The notes under the pieces were generated by a model, which was not told where the DNA came from, made no database searches, and saw only the letters and a list, made by a program, of their open reading frames with translations. A program made the position numbers and the translations under genes. DNA of 64,000 bases from Membranipora membranacea (Eukaryota; Bryozoa; Gymnolaemata; Cheilostomatida; Membraniporidae): contig OU612066.1 of assembly GCA_914767715.1 (NCBI GenBank), positions 687,001 to 751,000 of the forward strand, read 5' to 3'. Position 1 is the stretch's first letter. Each line of letters opens with the position of its first letter. This document shows positions 10,501 to 22,700 of this stretch, one piece after another.

Positions 10501-13323
10501 CACTTAGAAAATGCTATCCATGGAATACAAGACATTCTGTAATTCCGTAGTAACAGAAGTTAAAGTCGAATTGCTTAATGCTTTTAGACAAACTATCATA
10601 GCAAAATATAACTTTCTACTATTGGTCCATTTTTTGATTTGCCTTTAGAAGGGAGTGCAAGTGTTCGCGCAGCTGCTGTTTCCCATGTTAGAGTCGAACA
10701 AGCCCAAGCTATAATGATTACACCCAGAGCATTATCAGATCCATCGACACACTGTAAGCAGTCTGCATAGAGACAATGGCTCCCACACTAACTTTTGCAG
10801 TTTTCTGCTCATTTGGTGAGTTTGATAGTTTATAACTATTTTATTACACTAGCTTTGCAGAACAACCACATGTTCAATGAGTGACTGGAGACAGATGGAA
10901 TCCTCGCTATCATGTCATGATAACCACTGAGAACAATTATGTCTATCTATTTTGTGTAGGAGTAGTGTGTATGGGTGTATCATGTCCGAATGGCTGGGTC
11001 CCTGGACCTGTCGATAATTGCTACAAGTTTGTGATGAACCCTAAGGCTACATGGCATACAGCCCAGGGCCTATGTAGAGACATGGGAGGAGAAATGGCCG
11101 TGTTAGACTCACTGACGGAGATATATTGGTTGCGAGGTTACAGAAGTTATCACAGCGCTGTGAGAGAGGAATCTTGGGTTGGAGGATTCAGAAAGGACAA
11201 CAGGTTAGGTTATATAAGTCTGCTCAGCAGCAGAGTGATATACGTGAGATGGGCTTGAATGAGGTGGTGGTGGGTATTTCATCTCTAATTTAATTGTAAC
11301 CAACATCAAATGAATGTGGTTAGATGCAGGTGTAAGTTGTGTAGGATAATTCAGAATGACAGATGGTGTTTATGACTTATTTAGATGGTATTGGTCGGGG
11401 AGGATAGCTGACAGTACAATAACAGTCACAGACTGGGCACCTGCAGAACCAAACAGTGCTCTCGGAAATGAAGACTGCTTGCTTCTCAATGAGGGGATAG
11501 GCAGTAACCCTGAGTTTTATTATTCATGGAATGATGCACCATGTTCCTGGCCGAAAAGCTTCATCTGTGAAAAACCTCTCAAATAAATGTTGTGGATGGA
11601 AAAATATCACGATATCAAGTGTTTCATTTCATAATAAATAATTGATGGACAGGTAGCTGAATTGTAATATTTTTAAAACCTATTTAACGAATTGCTACTT
11701 TCGGTATGTCTCCATTGGATTTTCACAAGAAAGATATCTTTCCATAGCGGAATAAATATCAACTTGAATAAAAACGGCAAGTTTGGGTAAGTAGTATAAA
11801 GTAATGTGGTCGAGTAAATGTTAGCAAGCCATGACTTTCACAACTTCAGGCCTGTGCAATATGGTGAACTTTTACTCCAGCAAACAGATCACTGTTTTAG
11901 GATGTCATAAAATAAGAATTTTATATTCTGGAGCTGATGAGAGTAAGGAAAGTATATTATGTATATACTGACAACATAGTACATACAAGCCAGCAATATG
12001 ACACAATAACATGATGAGGTCACTCACCCTTCGGGCTTGCTGTTTCCTCTCCTCAGCTATCTTCTTAGCTTCTGTCTCTAGCTCTCTCTCCCTAAGTACT
12101 TGTCTCTGTTTCTCCTGTATAGTTATTCTGTCTTTTTTTCTCACAAATACCTGATAAATGCAGAAAACCATCAAGTGTACGGAAATCATGCTGATAATTT
12201 AATACACAATAATCTGAAATAAATGGTGAGCAATGGCGAAACATATGATGATGATTGACATACCGGTTTGAGCATGGGACCATCCTCCTCTTCACTATCT
12301 GTATATTCTTCATATTCACTGTCTTCATCTGAGCTCTGAGCTGTGACTGCTGCTGCTGTAGCGTCTCCCTCTTCTTTATCAGCTCCTGTAGTCATCAGGT
12401 CCCCCTGCTCCTCCTCATTCCTCATAGCCCGAGCTCTCACCCTAAGCTCCGCCCTCCTTCTCTCTATCTCCTCTTCATCTACATCCTCCTCGTCCTCCTC
12501 ACTCTCACTACCCCCGCCCCCTCCTCCCCTCTCATCAGAGTCAGACTCTCGGCCTATAACCTCAGGCTCATCCACACGACGGTGATGTCGGGCGTATCGA
12601 TCCTCCTGATCGTCGGTATCAGCCGCTCTAGCCTGCTGCAGACGAGCCAGTCTTCTATCATTAGCTGTCTCTATAATAGGAGCCGGGGCTTCCACTGGCT
12701 CCTCCAGCTTATGGAGCCTCTTCTGTATAAAGTCCTCATCCTCCTCATCACTGGACGACTGAGGGGCGTACTCTGGTCTCTTACCCGTCACGTATCTGTT
12801 AACTCGTACTTTTTGTGTCACCATCTCGCCTGGAGTATTAAATAAATACTACAGTAATGATGAACATTTTATCCAGAATTACCTCAGGTCGGCTCAGACA
12901 CCCTAAATACCGTACTGCCTGGGGAAAAGACTGCTTTTTGAGACACATGTGCATCTATATTAATAATACTATTTTTTAACTGCATTTTTATAATACTATT
13001 TTTTAACTACATTTTAATAATACTATTTTTGCATGCAAAGCAGCTTCATTATTTTTTAGCAGAGTACGTGTACGAGCAACCTTTTTCTCGCAACTTTTAC
13101 AGTTAGTGATAGAATACAAACAATCAACTGAAAAGTCTATAATACAATGCAATTGGCCAATTCGAAATGCATTGTAATGAAATATTTATTTCCAGATTGG
13201 AACAAAATTATTGTTTGCATGGACCCTTGACACCATACTAAGTTATCTTGTTGGCTCACCTTTAGCATTTTTAGTGGTAATAGCTCCAGCAGTTGACTGA
13301 ATAGGGACTTTCTTTTCGGACAT
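7569..13323 (-). CDS. MFAP1: MFAP1, spliceosomal B-complex protein
   Basis: Seven minus-strand exons: 13260-13323, 12264-12829, 12028-12150, 10162-10322, 9805-9964, 8188-8277 and 7569-7745. They join in phase to 446 residues (vertebrate protein about 440). MFAP1 is a nuclear, largely helical and acidic factor of the spliceosomal B complex. Landmarks in order are [10 protein letters not shown] near the start, [24 protein letters not shown], long acidic tracts, [108 protein letters not shown] and [18 protein letters not shown]. The start ATG (13323) fits because a 64-nt first exon supplies the conserved IQSTAGA segment. The intron after exon 5 opens into a 21-copy minisatellite that repeats its own donor. 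Intron 3 hosts an entire C-type lectin gene on the other strand. Confidence 0.95.
9065..9100. repeat. (TA)n microsatellite
   Basis: A short pure TA run inside an MFAP1 intron, directly upstream (plus-strand sense) of the 25-bp array. Confidence 0.8.
9296..9817. repeat. 25-bp minisatellite built on an MFAP1 5' splice site, 21 copies
   Basis: The TTACC core recurs at exact 25-bp steps from 9301 to 9801. On the minus strand each unit reads CTTCTTCTTG|GTAAGC, i.e. the last bases of the MFAP1 exon 9805-9964 plus a near-consensus donor. Units alternate between GAGC and TAGC variants in a g-a-a pattern over much of the array, giving a 75-bp higher-order repeat. The copy used as the exon end is the most upstream in transcription (9805/9804). 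Any later donor would bring in a stop codon after a few codons. Confidence 0.95.
10776..11586 (+). CDS. Secreted single-domain C-type lectin (nested in MFAP1 intron)
   Basis: Exons 10776-10815, 10960-11203 and 11385-11586 join in phase to 161 residues. A hydrophobic N-terminus ([20 protein letters not shown]) is a signal peptide, followed by one C-type lectin domain and nothing else. Six cysteines sit in the long-form pattern: SCPNGW, NCYKF, GLCRD, DCLLL, APCSW and FICEK. EPN (in WAPAEPNSA) and WND are the calcium and sugar ligands expected of a mannose-type site, so calcium-dependent glycan binding is likely. It lies wholly inside MFAP1 intron 3 on the opposite strand. An AATAAA overlaps the stop and a second follows at 11633, a better-placed polyadenylation signal. 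Specific ligand unknown; immune or adhesion roles are inference. Confidence 0.9.
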
Positions 13324-14036
13324 GATTGATTTTTGTCGCAGCAAAACTTATGTTTCTGTAGACGAAAAAAGGTATGTGCAATAACTGACTTGAATCGTGA
13401 TCAGCAACCTTTGATTGGAACTGTATACATTCTGAGCGAACTTTTTGGGGACGAGTTTGTCTAATTGGTGGAACTATTGCGGGTATGCCAAATGTCCAAC
13501 TTCTGTGATACCATGACTGCAATACAAGCGACTAAAAGACCTCAGAAATAACTCACACCACCACCAACATGGAGAGTACAACAAGCACCATCATATAATT
13601 GTTATAATTATCACATATTTATTAATTAAGGTTGATACAACACCAACAGCACATCACTTCTTTTCACTTACTTATTTATTATTGTGGTAGATTCACCAAC
13701 TCCTCTCACCACCTGGTTGATGACTTTGACGTTTATTTATGGTGATATACAAAGATTGAAAGATCAAAGCCAAACACTAACTAGTCCAGTTGTCCCAAAC
13801 TAATCCTCCAAGAAGAAGCTTAAGTTAGTAAGTTGAATTGAATGAAGAAGAGACAGTCAGTGAGTGTCACAATTCTTAGGAAAAGACCAGTACCAGTCAG
13901 TGTGGGTGCTTTTGAGTATGTTAGAGAAGTAAATGGATATTTGGAATGCAGATCACTTTAGTCTTTCACAGCTCTTAACTATGTCTCCAAATGCATCATG
14001 GGCTGAGTACAATTCCTTTTCACTTCAGATGTCACC
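13324..14036. other. MFAP1 upstream region, nothing else recognised
   Basis: Spacer upstream of the MFAP1 start. It presumably holds the promoter, but no element is identifiable by eye. Confidence 0.4.
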
Positions 14037-14548
14037 TGGGGCTGGTTTCAATTAGGATCCGGCTAAATTGTATTTAGCACACGTAAACCTGAGCTGTAGC
14101 CAGATCTTAGCAGCCACTTTAATCATGTTTCAATTAGGCCCTGCTACCACTCAGTTGTCACTCAGGTTAGTAGATTGATATTCATTTTGGAGAGATTTCA
14201 CATTATCACTAATTACCTCTGCTAATTACGACACAGTTTATGAGTCAGTGGTTTTATGTCTATTGTCATTGCAGATTAATTACACTTTGATGAATCGTAA
14301 TTTATCATAAATTACGATAGTATGAAACTATTCAATAAATTAGCATCACATCACATAATATCTTACATATAAAATTGCATGGTGGCTGAGTGATAGCCGT
14401 CTGAAACAGAACAGCCAAGATTCGGCTCAGGATCAGCTATGAGTGTGTTAGATTTATCCTAATTGAAACCCGATTTGGTGAGTGGCTGAGCTTTAGCTGG
14501 CCTGTAGCCGTGAAAGCACGGCTAAATCTCTAATTGAAACCCGCCCCT
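14037..14548. mobile_element. Non-autonomous TIR element, about 0.5 kb
   Basis: The ends are inverted repeats: GGCTGGTTTCAATTAGG with GGCTAAA on the left, and GGCTAAATCTCTAATTGAAA with CCCGCCCC on the right. The TTTCAATTAG motif recurs inside in both orientations (near 14130 and 14460), suggesting internal duplication or nesting. No ORF. Target duplication not resolved. Confidence 0.55.
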
Positions 14549-16177
14549 GAAGATCTTGAAACAAATTACACTGTATGTTGAATTTTTTTCTTTCTCAAAT
14601 AATTATGACCTTGAACTTCTCCTTTGGCCAATCAGAACAATCCTTGATTTACCTGCGGAGAACACAACTTCTTAGTATTAAGTATGGGAGAACAGCTGTG
14701 GTTTAAAATACAGGCATAAAAGATGTGATAATATCAGCCCACCCTCCCTGATAATATGGAGGCAGCAGGGAGGGTGTAGGTATTGCATAAGAGAATATAC
14801 TAATTTGCCAACAGTTATGGTTAGTTATGGTCAGTTATAGTCAGTTTGCCATTGTTTGACTGATGCTGCTCGACTGTCCACAGTAGAGTTGGTAGGAAGT
14901 TTTCTCACAACTTGATAGATTGGCCAGAATGTGTTTATGGTGAATGTAACACTTTCAAAGGATTCTGACCAAACAATGCGCTACAGATATGAGCAGAATT
15001 ATGATGATCGCATAGGTTCTTTTTTCAATATTTATATTTGAATATAATCTCCGCTCTCTTTTTCTATTTTGTGCTGCAAATATTTTACTTGCTTTCGTAT
15101 GCTATTCTACTAATGAATACAAGAGGGCTGTACACAGTGTGATAATTTATAGAGATTTTCAAACGGGCACAACTAATAATAAGATCATTAAATGTTTTTA
15201 AATGATTGTCTTTAGGATCATCAGGATATCTTTAGGGTTCACACCAAATTAATACTGAGCATGATAGAAAGCAACTTTGTCAATATTGTCCTTAGCCATA
15301 CTGATTCTCGTGATCTGACTGGGCATGTAGATCACTGATAAACTAGGCTATCGTTACCACAAAGCAGGTGTCGTAAGGCTAAGTATGCATCATGCGTGAC
15401 TTGAATTTGCGCATGTCCAAGAACAATGCGTTTAGTTTGGGTTCTGATTGCAACTTTGGAAAGGGGAAATGGGATATCCCCTACATAAACTGCAAATCAA
15501 ATTTAGCTAATAGTGACAATAGAAGATAGCTCTTTCTAACAATTCTGCACGCATATGGCAGTGTGCCACCAGAGCAGGTAGCCAATCAGATGGCTTCGGA
15601 ATTCGGAGACCCAATTTTGCAGAGATCAGCTCATGCCCAGAGCTGAGCATGCGCAGAATGGTACTTAGCTGCAAGTCAAATCTACTCTTCATATCTCACT
15701 GACTGAAGTCAGGAGTTGGACATCATAGATATCACCGGTCAAAAATAGTAATCGTTACATGAACAACCATATTTTATTTATAGTGTGTGAGAAAATAAAA
15801 TAAATTAGAGGAGATAAGTTTCATAAAAAATCAATATCATCAATAATTTATCAGACTGGAGCCAACAACTAAATATAATTCATTAGTTTCATGATTATAC
15901 GAGTGAGAACTTCCCTTGAGCGTTGCATAGCGGGTTTATATTATCATGATATAACATTGATACTCCAGCCATATTGAAACCGAAAGATATGTTCCGGGAG
16001 CAAACATAGATAATCTTGACCAAATACATCAATGGTCGCAATGGAATGTTTGTTTAAGATCCTGCTTGAAACAGCTGTTTGCCCTGTTTATTTGAGATTT
16101 GATATCAGATGAAGCTCCCTGGATGAAGTAATATGAATGCGAGTTTTATAACCAATGTTCAGAGTTGTCTGCTCATC
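14549..16177. other. Intergenic, no gene recognised
   Basis: No recognisable exon. The open frame at 15507-15692 (minus) has no family similarity or splice context. Related GCGCATG and GCATGCGC motifs near 15410 and 15650 may mark the ends of an old repeat, but I cannot define it. Confidence 0.4.
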
Positions 16178-19100
16178 TCAACCCACGGTGACTTCTTCCA
16201 TCTCTAACTCGAAGCCGTTCTCATCTAATCGTCTGTAGAATACTGCATGGAGACCAATCAGTAAGAGAGAGGCACCTGCAGCAGATAGTTATATGTTAGT
16301 TTGTGAATGTGAGTAACACATGAGACATAAAGTTCTCTCTCTCTAATATTTATACCCACTGTCAGTGTCAGGCATGTAGATTAGATACTCACAGTCACAG
16401 CCGCGCTGTATGTGTCCAGCCAGGGCAAGACAAGGCTTATGGATTGATTTACTCAGCCAGTATGGCATATAAAACAGTTGGTTACTAGCTGGTCAGCCCT
16501 AAACATATTTCCTCCACTAATCAGAGTTGCAGATAATATTGAGCAGATCAAATACCATCAGTGCAGGGTTGCGTGATATACTGAAGAGTACATATAATTA
16601 GACAGATTGATCATATCAAGCCATAAGCTGCAGTGGTTGTGTTGAAATAAGCGCTTAAGTTGTAATATAGACATCAACTGTAATAGTAATACACATTATA
16701 CTTTAAGGCTGAGTGTAAATTTTATGAAGTGGAGGTAAGCTGTTGTGTCTGTCTGATTACTTGTTATATAATATTGGGCGGTCCCTATATAAATATAATA
16801 TGTACTCCTTGCACAAATATAAGATCCAATTTGATTGAAAGTGCCTGCATCCAGTTGCTCCGGCAGCTTACCAGACAATTGGGGCAATGCAGGCAAATTG
16901 GATCAAACCTCATCGACTCAGATATATTGTAGTCCGATCGTGTTTTTTTTAGGTAACCAAGTCATTACCCACAGCAAATAATAATATGAAATTGCTCTGT
17001 CCCTTCACAAATTTTCACTGGAGTGGCCATATCACAGCAGTCTTTGAGAGGAAGTTTATTAGTTGGGGGTGAGGCTAATTTGATTCCTTACCCAGAATCC
17101 AGAATACTGCACTTCCAGCACCAGAGAGCCATAGAAGAGGAAACGAGGCAGCGCCGATAGCCGCATACTGCTGACTCGGTGTCAAATCTTTACCTGAAAT
17201 ATGAAACATTAAGTAGAAGAATATCTCCATATAGTCAGTACAGACAATAAATATTAGTAGACAAGTCTGAGCACCTCAGACACTTCCCACCCATCGGCTG
17301 GGGGAGATAATTATCACAGTATTAAGTGCATACTGTGTCAAATATACTCGATCATTGCCCACATTGATTGCCGTGCGTGTGCAGGGAGTAGTTAGCAGAG
17401 TTATAATAATATCTGACAACTGAATGTCATCGATCATAATGTGGTATTTATAGATAGCATAGCCTTCATATTTCATAGTTCATTCACATTTTACCATCCC
17501 AATAGCCAATTATAATGGCATAACTTTACATTATACTTCAATTACTTTAAACAGAAAACAAATATGAAAGAGAAAAGCACCATTTAATTATTATCAGGCT
17601 ACCAAGAAAAGAGGAGTAATAATTTCTCATGCAATAAGCAACCAACAGAACATATATCCCCAGTTCTGATATTAACTCCTCCTGACTACTATAGAGTTCC
17701 TGACATAATTATGACCTTTTGACACATTGATTGAATCATAACTACCACCTACGCTAATATTATATCATATAAACTAAGGGAGAATCATACAATGTCATGC
17801 ACATGTATGTGTGAATAAGAGATATGCTCCACTGAATATCTCTGTGAGACCTGCCCTACTAGGGTGTATCAGTGAGTATCATAATAAACTTCACATCATT
17901 ATCTTTGCCTGATTGCTTGTTGTGTCCATCCACCACCACCACCACCACCACCACCACCACCACACGGTAAAATTTGATATCTTGGAGAGAGATAATGAAA
18001 GTTCCGTATGAGAAAAAATAATGAAATTCTTGTTTTCTTCGATACTTATCTAATATGTTCTCTTAACCTTTTTAACTAAACTTGCAGGCCTAACAACTTT
18101 TTGTAGTAATTGAAGTAATAACATACCCATGACTTTAATTTTTTGTTGAGATTGACTTTTCACTCCGACATAGTAGACAGCTCCACCACATATACCGATA
18201 ACTATGAGTAGCATCGGGGAAGTAAGTCTGTAATAAACAGTAATATCATATCGTCGACTGAGACAGAATATATGTGTGCGATATCTTTGCAATAAATACA
18301 TATTTATACCGTAAGGCGGATAGTCCTCAAAACATAACTCTCTCTGGTATTATCTGCAAGGCCAGGTCAATTAATGAAAGCTCACAACAACCGCTCCTAT
18401 CTGCAGATATTTGGTTCAATAACAAAACGTATCCTCAGTCACTTCAGCAAACTGGATGAGATCTACTCGGAGCATGACAATCCAGTTACTGGCCTTCCAG
18501 GAAATTGGGTTTGAATCTAAGCAGGAGTTACTGACATATTGGCAGATCCTATTACTGACAATTAGACCATGGCCATCTTATTTTCCTCCTTTTATTTTGC
18601 TACTCAACAATGAATATAGATTGCAAACTTGGACTGAGTTCTGTTATTTACTTACATACAGAAGACGATGAGGCCAAGGAAAACAAACAGATAGTTACTC
18701 ATAAAGTGCTCCACATTTTTTATTGCTCTTGAACCAACACTTGCAATGGATGTCGGCTTCTGGAAGCGGTTAGTGTTTAGAAATTCTGACCAAGGTTTCA
18801 CAGACTTTCTTTTGTTCATCACCCAGTCCTTAGCCCCAGAGGGCGTGACCGGGATTGTTCCCATGGCTGCAAGTAACCTGAAACACAAGAGAACAGAAAT
18901 ACGGATTCCTTCATAGCATAACCTGGCCCATCATCATCACAAGGACTTTCTAAAACACTAAATTTGCTGATATCAAAACAACTCCAATCACAGGAATATC
19001 ATGAGTGCATTAACCAATGAACTCCCTCTCAGTTCATTCATTGATCAATCAATCAATGAACTGAGAGGGAGTTCATTGGTTTAACAAAGGAGTAGGCTGC

Positions 19101-19322
19101 CTGCCTGACTCCTAGGAAAGGTACTTAGTAGAATCAATGAGTAAATTATCCCAGTATATATCCAGTTCCAGTATTACCCCAGTAGAGTAGAGTATTCAAA
19201 ACTACCTAAAGACTAAAGCTATAGTATAGTTAGATAGCTTACCCTGCCTTATCTGAAGTTGGCTCAGGCATTGGGGCATCCATGTCTCCTGAAAGATCCA
19301 ACTTCTCCTCTGTACTGGCCAT
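16178..19322 (-). CDS. RABAC1: PRA1 / prenylated Rab acceptor 1 (RABAC1, PRAF1)
   Basis: Five minus-strand exons, 19243-19322, 18656-18877, 18127-18227, 17092-17193 and 16178-16275, join in phase to 200 residues (human 185). PRA1 is a Golgi/late-endosomal four-pass hairpin membrane protein that binds prenylated Rab GTPases and helps release them from GDI. The cytosolic N-terminus carries KPWSEFLNTNRFQKPTSI, matching human IRPWSTFVDQQRFSRP. It is followed by FMSNYLFVFLGLIVFC and LTSPMLLIVIGICGG (first hydrophobic pair), KDLTPSQQYAAIGAASFPLL and WLSGAGSAVFWILG (second pair), and GLHAVFYRRLDENGFELEME. The gene is head to head with the sorting nexin, 458 bp between start codons, so a shared promoter is plausible. 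An ACC microsatellite lies in intron 3. Confidence 0.93.
17928..17963. repeat. (ACC)n microsatellite
   Basis: About eleven CAC/ACC triplets inside a RABAC1 intron. Confidence 0.9.
19012..19081. repeat. Perfect foldback, 27-bp arms
   Basis: Arms AACCAATGAACTCCCTCTCA... at 19012-19038 and their exact complement at 19055-19081 flank a 16-bp loop. It lies in RABAC1 intron 1. The core GAACTCCCTCT recurs near 51530-51570, suggesting a dispersed foldback family. Confidence 0.85.
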
Positions 19323-19780
19323 ACCAGGTTATTATCAGTCAGAACCCTTAATTATAGCTTACAGGAGACAAATTTTAGGAATGATTCAACCAGTCTCAGT
19401 TTTTACAGTACTCACAGGAAGCTTTTACCTGAGTGAACCTTATCTTTGTTAGTAAACATAATGTTATGTCCCTTCCACGTGGATTCTTCAACCTAGTTAG
19501 GAGGTCATGCAGAACCCTCAAAGTGGCACAAAAACTGATTGAGAATTCTGGTTATCTCATTGATAGGTAGAGTGCTGAAGCTACACATCAGATTCATAAG
19601 TCCATCATTGTTAGGTAACGTTACAAAAGTCAATCACAGCTCACCAAGAAAATTGATTTCTTCTCTCAGTTCCCTGAAAAGGATTGACCACTTAGTATAA
19701 TATGGTGTGTGTGTAGAGAAATTTGACAATGATGACATCAATTTTCACTCAATTTACAGTAACATGATGAATTAATAGGA
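19323..19780. promoter_or_regulatory. Candidate bidirectional promoter RABAC1 / sorting nexin
   Basis: The 458-bp gap between divergent start codons must carry the promoters and 5' UTRs of both genes unless there are non-coding first exons elsewhere. No TATA box or initiator can be called with confidence; the assignment rests on geometry. Confidence 0.35.
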
Positions 19781-22700
19781 ATGGCTGAGAGTCGGAATCA
19801 AGATCCATTATTATTTGGTAGGTGATTTTCTGTCTTCTTTTCATGTTTCCCAGCTCTATTTTTAGCCTTTAGTTCTTTTGTATTGCCTCGCTGGCTGTGC
19901 ATGATGCATACATACAGTGGTTATGATTTAATTGGTCTGGTTCATTGATGTAACCTTGAGTTGAGGTTTTTTATCAGCTTGTATGTATTATTTTCTGGTC
20001 TCCAGTTAGACCAATTCTCTCCAGTCAAAAAGATCCTTATACAGAATTTGAAGGGACACAGCTAATCTAACATAACAATGAAATATTATTCTCATATTGC
20101 TGTTCTTTTTCTTTTGACGTCTCAGAAGAATTATACGGGAGTGGAGTGCATACCAGTCAGAAGCTTACGTCAACACATGATATTGATGATGATGTAAAGC
20201 GATTAGATCTGGAGGAAGCTTCTTATGATACAGAAGCTACTAAGTCGACTCCAAGTCCTCTGGAACAGGAGGTAATGTATATGCGTGTATTCCTGCTCAA
20301 CTTTTACTCAGTAATACATCTGTACATCTGCTACACAGTAAAATTGCACCGTTATTTTTGTATTGAAGTGCAATGGGGATAAGGCATTTAGACGACTCAT
20401 GGTATAGTCAAGATAGCGTCTCAGATGAAAAAGATGATAGTTTTTACTGTCTAGGTAGCGTTAATAAAATTTTCATACATGGATCAGGGAGAATTTCTGT
20501 CCAGTTGAATAATACAGGCAAGAGAGCTGCCAACTTGATGCCACCTCTAACTCTGATGTGCTTGTGTGACTGTTACAGCTGTCCCACCTCTAACTCTGAT
20601 GTGCTTGTGTGACTGTTACAGCTAATAGACAGTGTCAATAGATCACTAAATATGAGCTCATCAGAAGAATTCTCCCAGCTCACTTCTAAGATTGAAGACG
20701 AGATGACGGCGTATGAAACAAAAGATGTCTTAGTCAAAGTTCACAAACCTGAGAAAGTAGTGAAGGCGATGGAGTCCTTCGTGCAGTACAGTGTATCCAC
20801 TAAGGTCAGAGCATAATATAGTATAGTATTTAAATTTTATGGATATTTCTAGTAAATTTGTTTTTTTTTATCTATATATTTATTCCATCACAGGCTGTGT
20901 TAGTCCACATTGCAAAAAAAAGCAAGAAAAACTGAGTGCGCTGAGTTTCAGGGAGAATATTCTCTCATCTTCCCTCTTGATAGAAGGAGACCATGTCATT
21001 CAGTCAGTTCATTGCATTGTGCGTTTATATAGCTCTATTGGGAATGTAAAAAAAGGTGGTAAGTTTTGATGAAATTATAGGGAGAAATATCTTACTCTTG
21101 CCAGATGAAATAAATCCCTGCTCGGTCTGTTTATAGAACTTTGATGCTGCGATCAAGCTATTCGCTCCAGTGGGGAGCTCTTTTAGCCACACTCTTTTCT
21201 TACAATACACACATAACATATCATCCTTCTGCATATCATTCATGATATGATGATGCTCACATGTTTTATTTATAGACTACTCGAGAAGACTTCGAGATTG
21301 AGGATTACTGTGTAAAGAGAAGATATAACGACTTCTTATGGTTACGGGATCAGCTCAAACAGAAGAATCCTCTCCTTATAGTAGCTGTAGGTAGATTAAG
21401 TTTCCTCCTGTGTACTATATAATCTTCTCTAGCGCCAGGCTGAGGTGTGAGGCTGCGAGGTGTGAGGCTGCGAGGTGTGAGGCTGCGAGGTGTGAGGCTG
21501 ATCATACAACAGTACAGTGATTAACTACTTGCTAGGCTAGATTGTCCCAATAAATGTCATGTTCTTCGCTTCTTCTTGTACCATCAAATAATGGGTGGTA
21601 GATTGGTGTAGTGGTAAGGCTTCAAGCCTCTCATACTGAGAGTCGCATGTTTGAATTCCAATCCCTACCCATGCTGATTATGGATGTGAGCTATTCATAC
21701 ATAACCCTAGCTTGCCCACCCCTACCTTGTACAGGGATACGTTTAGTAGATGTGGTGATTCTTATTCTTGAAGCATATTCTCATTTGCCCTGAAATGGAC
21801 TTTGAATAAAGTTAATACTATGACTATTATATATATCATTGTTGTTGATGCTTACCTAACATGGCTCCGTCAGTTCTCTTTATTTTCCTTACTTGTCTAT
21901 TTGTAGCCTCTTCCTGAGAAGCATAATATGACTTTAGACAGATTTGATAAGGAGTTCATAAGATTCAGAGAAGTGGCCTTAAACAGATTTCTAACTCGTA
22001 TAAGTGAACATCCAATCATGTCTCAGGAGAAATGTCTGCACTCCTTCCTCACCCTGGAGACTGTGGTATGACCCTATTGTGTGTCAGATAATATATAAAC
22101 TAGAATGAGGGAGGTGTAACTTTTGATAGGCTAGTTCATCTGATAAAACAAAATGTGCTACAGACAATATTTTGATGCCATTAATAGGCAAGCAGTAATC
22201 ATGTATTTTTACTGTTTCCAGAATGTGTGCATGTTTGTATTTTCTGAGTTCTCATTAAATTGAAAATGCAAGTCATATAGAATCAGGGTTACTATTGTCC
22301 AAATTGACTGGCTGATTTACACAACCGATTTTGATTTATTGTATCGTTGATTGCATATCGGTTTCGAAAATATCCCTCTTATTGTAACATTGTGGTGATA
22401 GTGGTGTGTGGTAAATCTACCATATGGATTAGTCAATGTAATCATACAACTTATACTACATTTTAGATGTTTTCCCGGATGAAGAAGTCCACTTCTGGAA
22501 TTTCTAACAGAATGAGCCAGTCTCTACTGAACTTCTCAGCGGGATCTTATCGTAACTCTATCAAGCTCAGTTATGATCATGATTCAATATACAAATACAC
22601 AGAGAAGTTCTCCTCTAAGATGGCAGCACTGGAGCATGTTACACACAGGGTCACCCAACAGCAGAATGGTATGTGTTACTGATCACACTATTCAATCAGT

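Noticed and set aside
12343-12585. Open frames antisense to MFAP1 exon 2
   Set aside because: They are complements of the acidic Glu/Asp tracts, giving artificial Ser-rich frames.
15507-15692. 61-codon minus-strand open frame
   Set aside because: No splice context or recognisable similarity; probably part of an old repeat with GCATGCGC motifs.
20373-20612. Possible extra sorting nexin exon (acidic segment near 20395-20455)
   Set aside because: No frame joins the flanking phase-0 exons without a stop.
21597-21672. Functional tRNA gene
   Set aside because: A- and B-box-like blocks are present, but the T-arm and anticodon stems do not pair properly; kept only as a SINE or tRNA relic.
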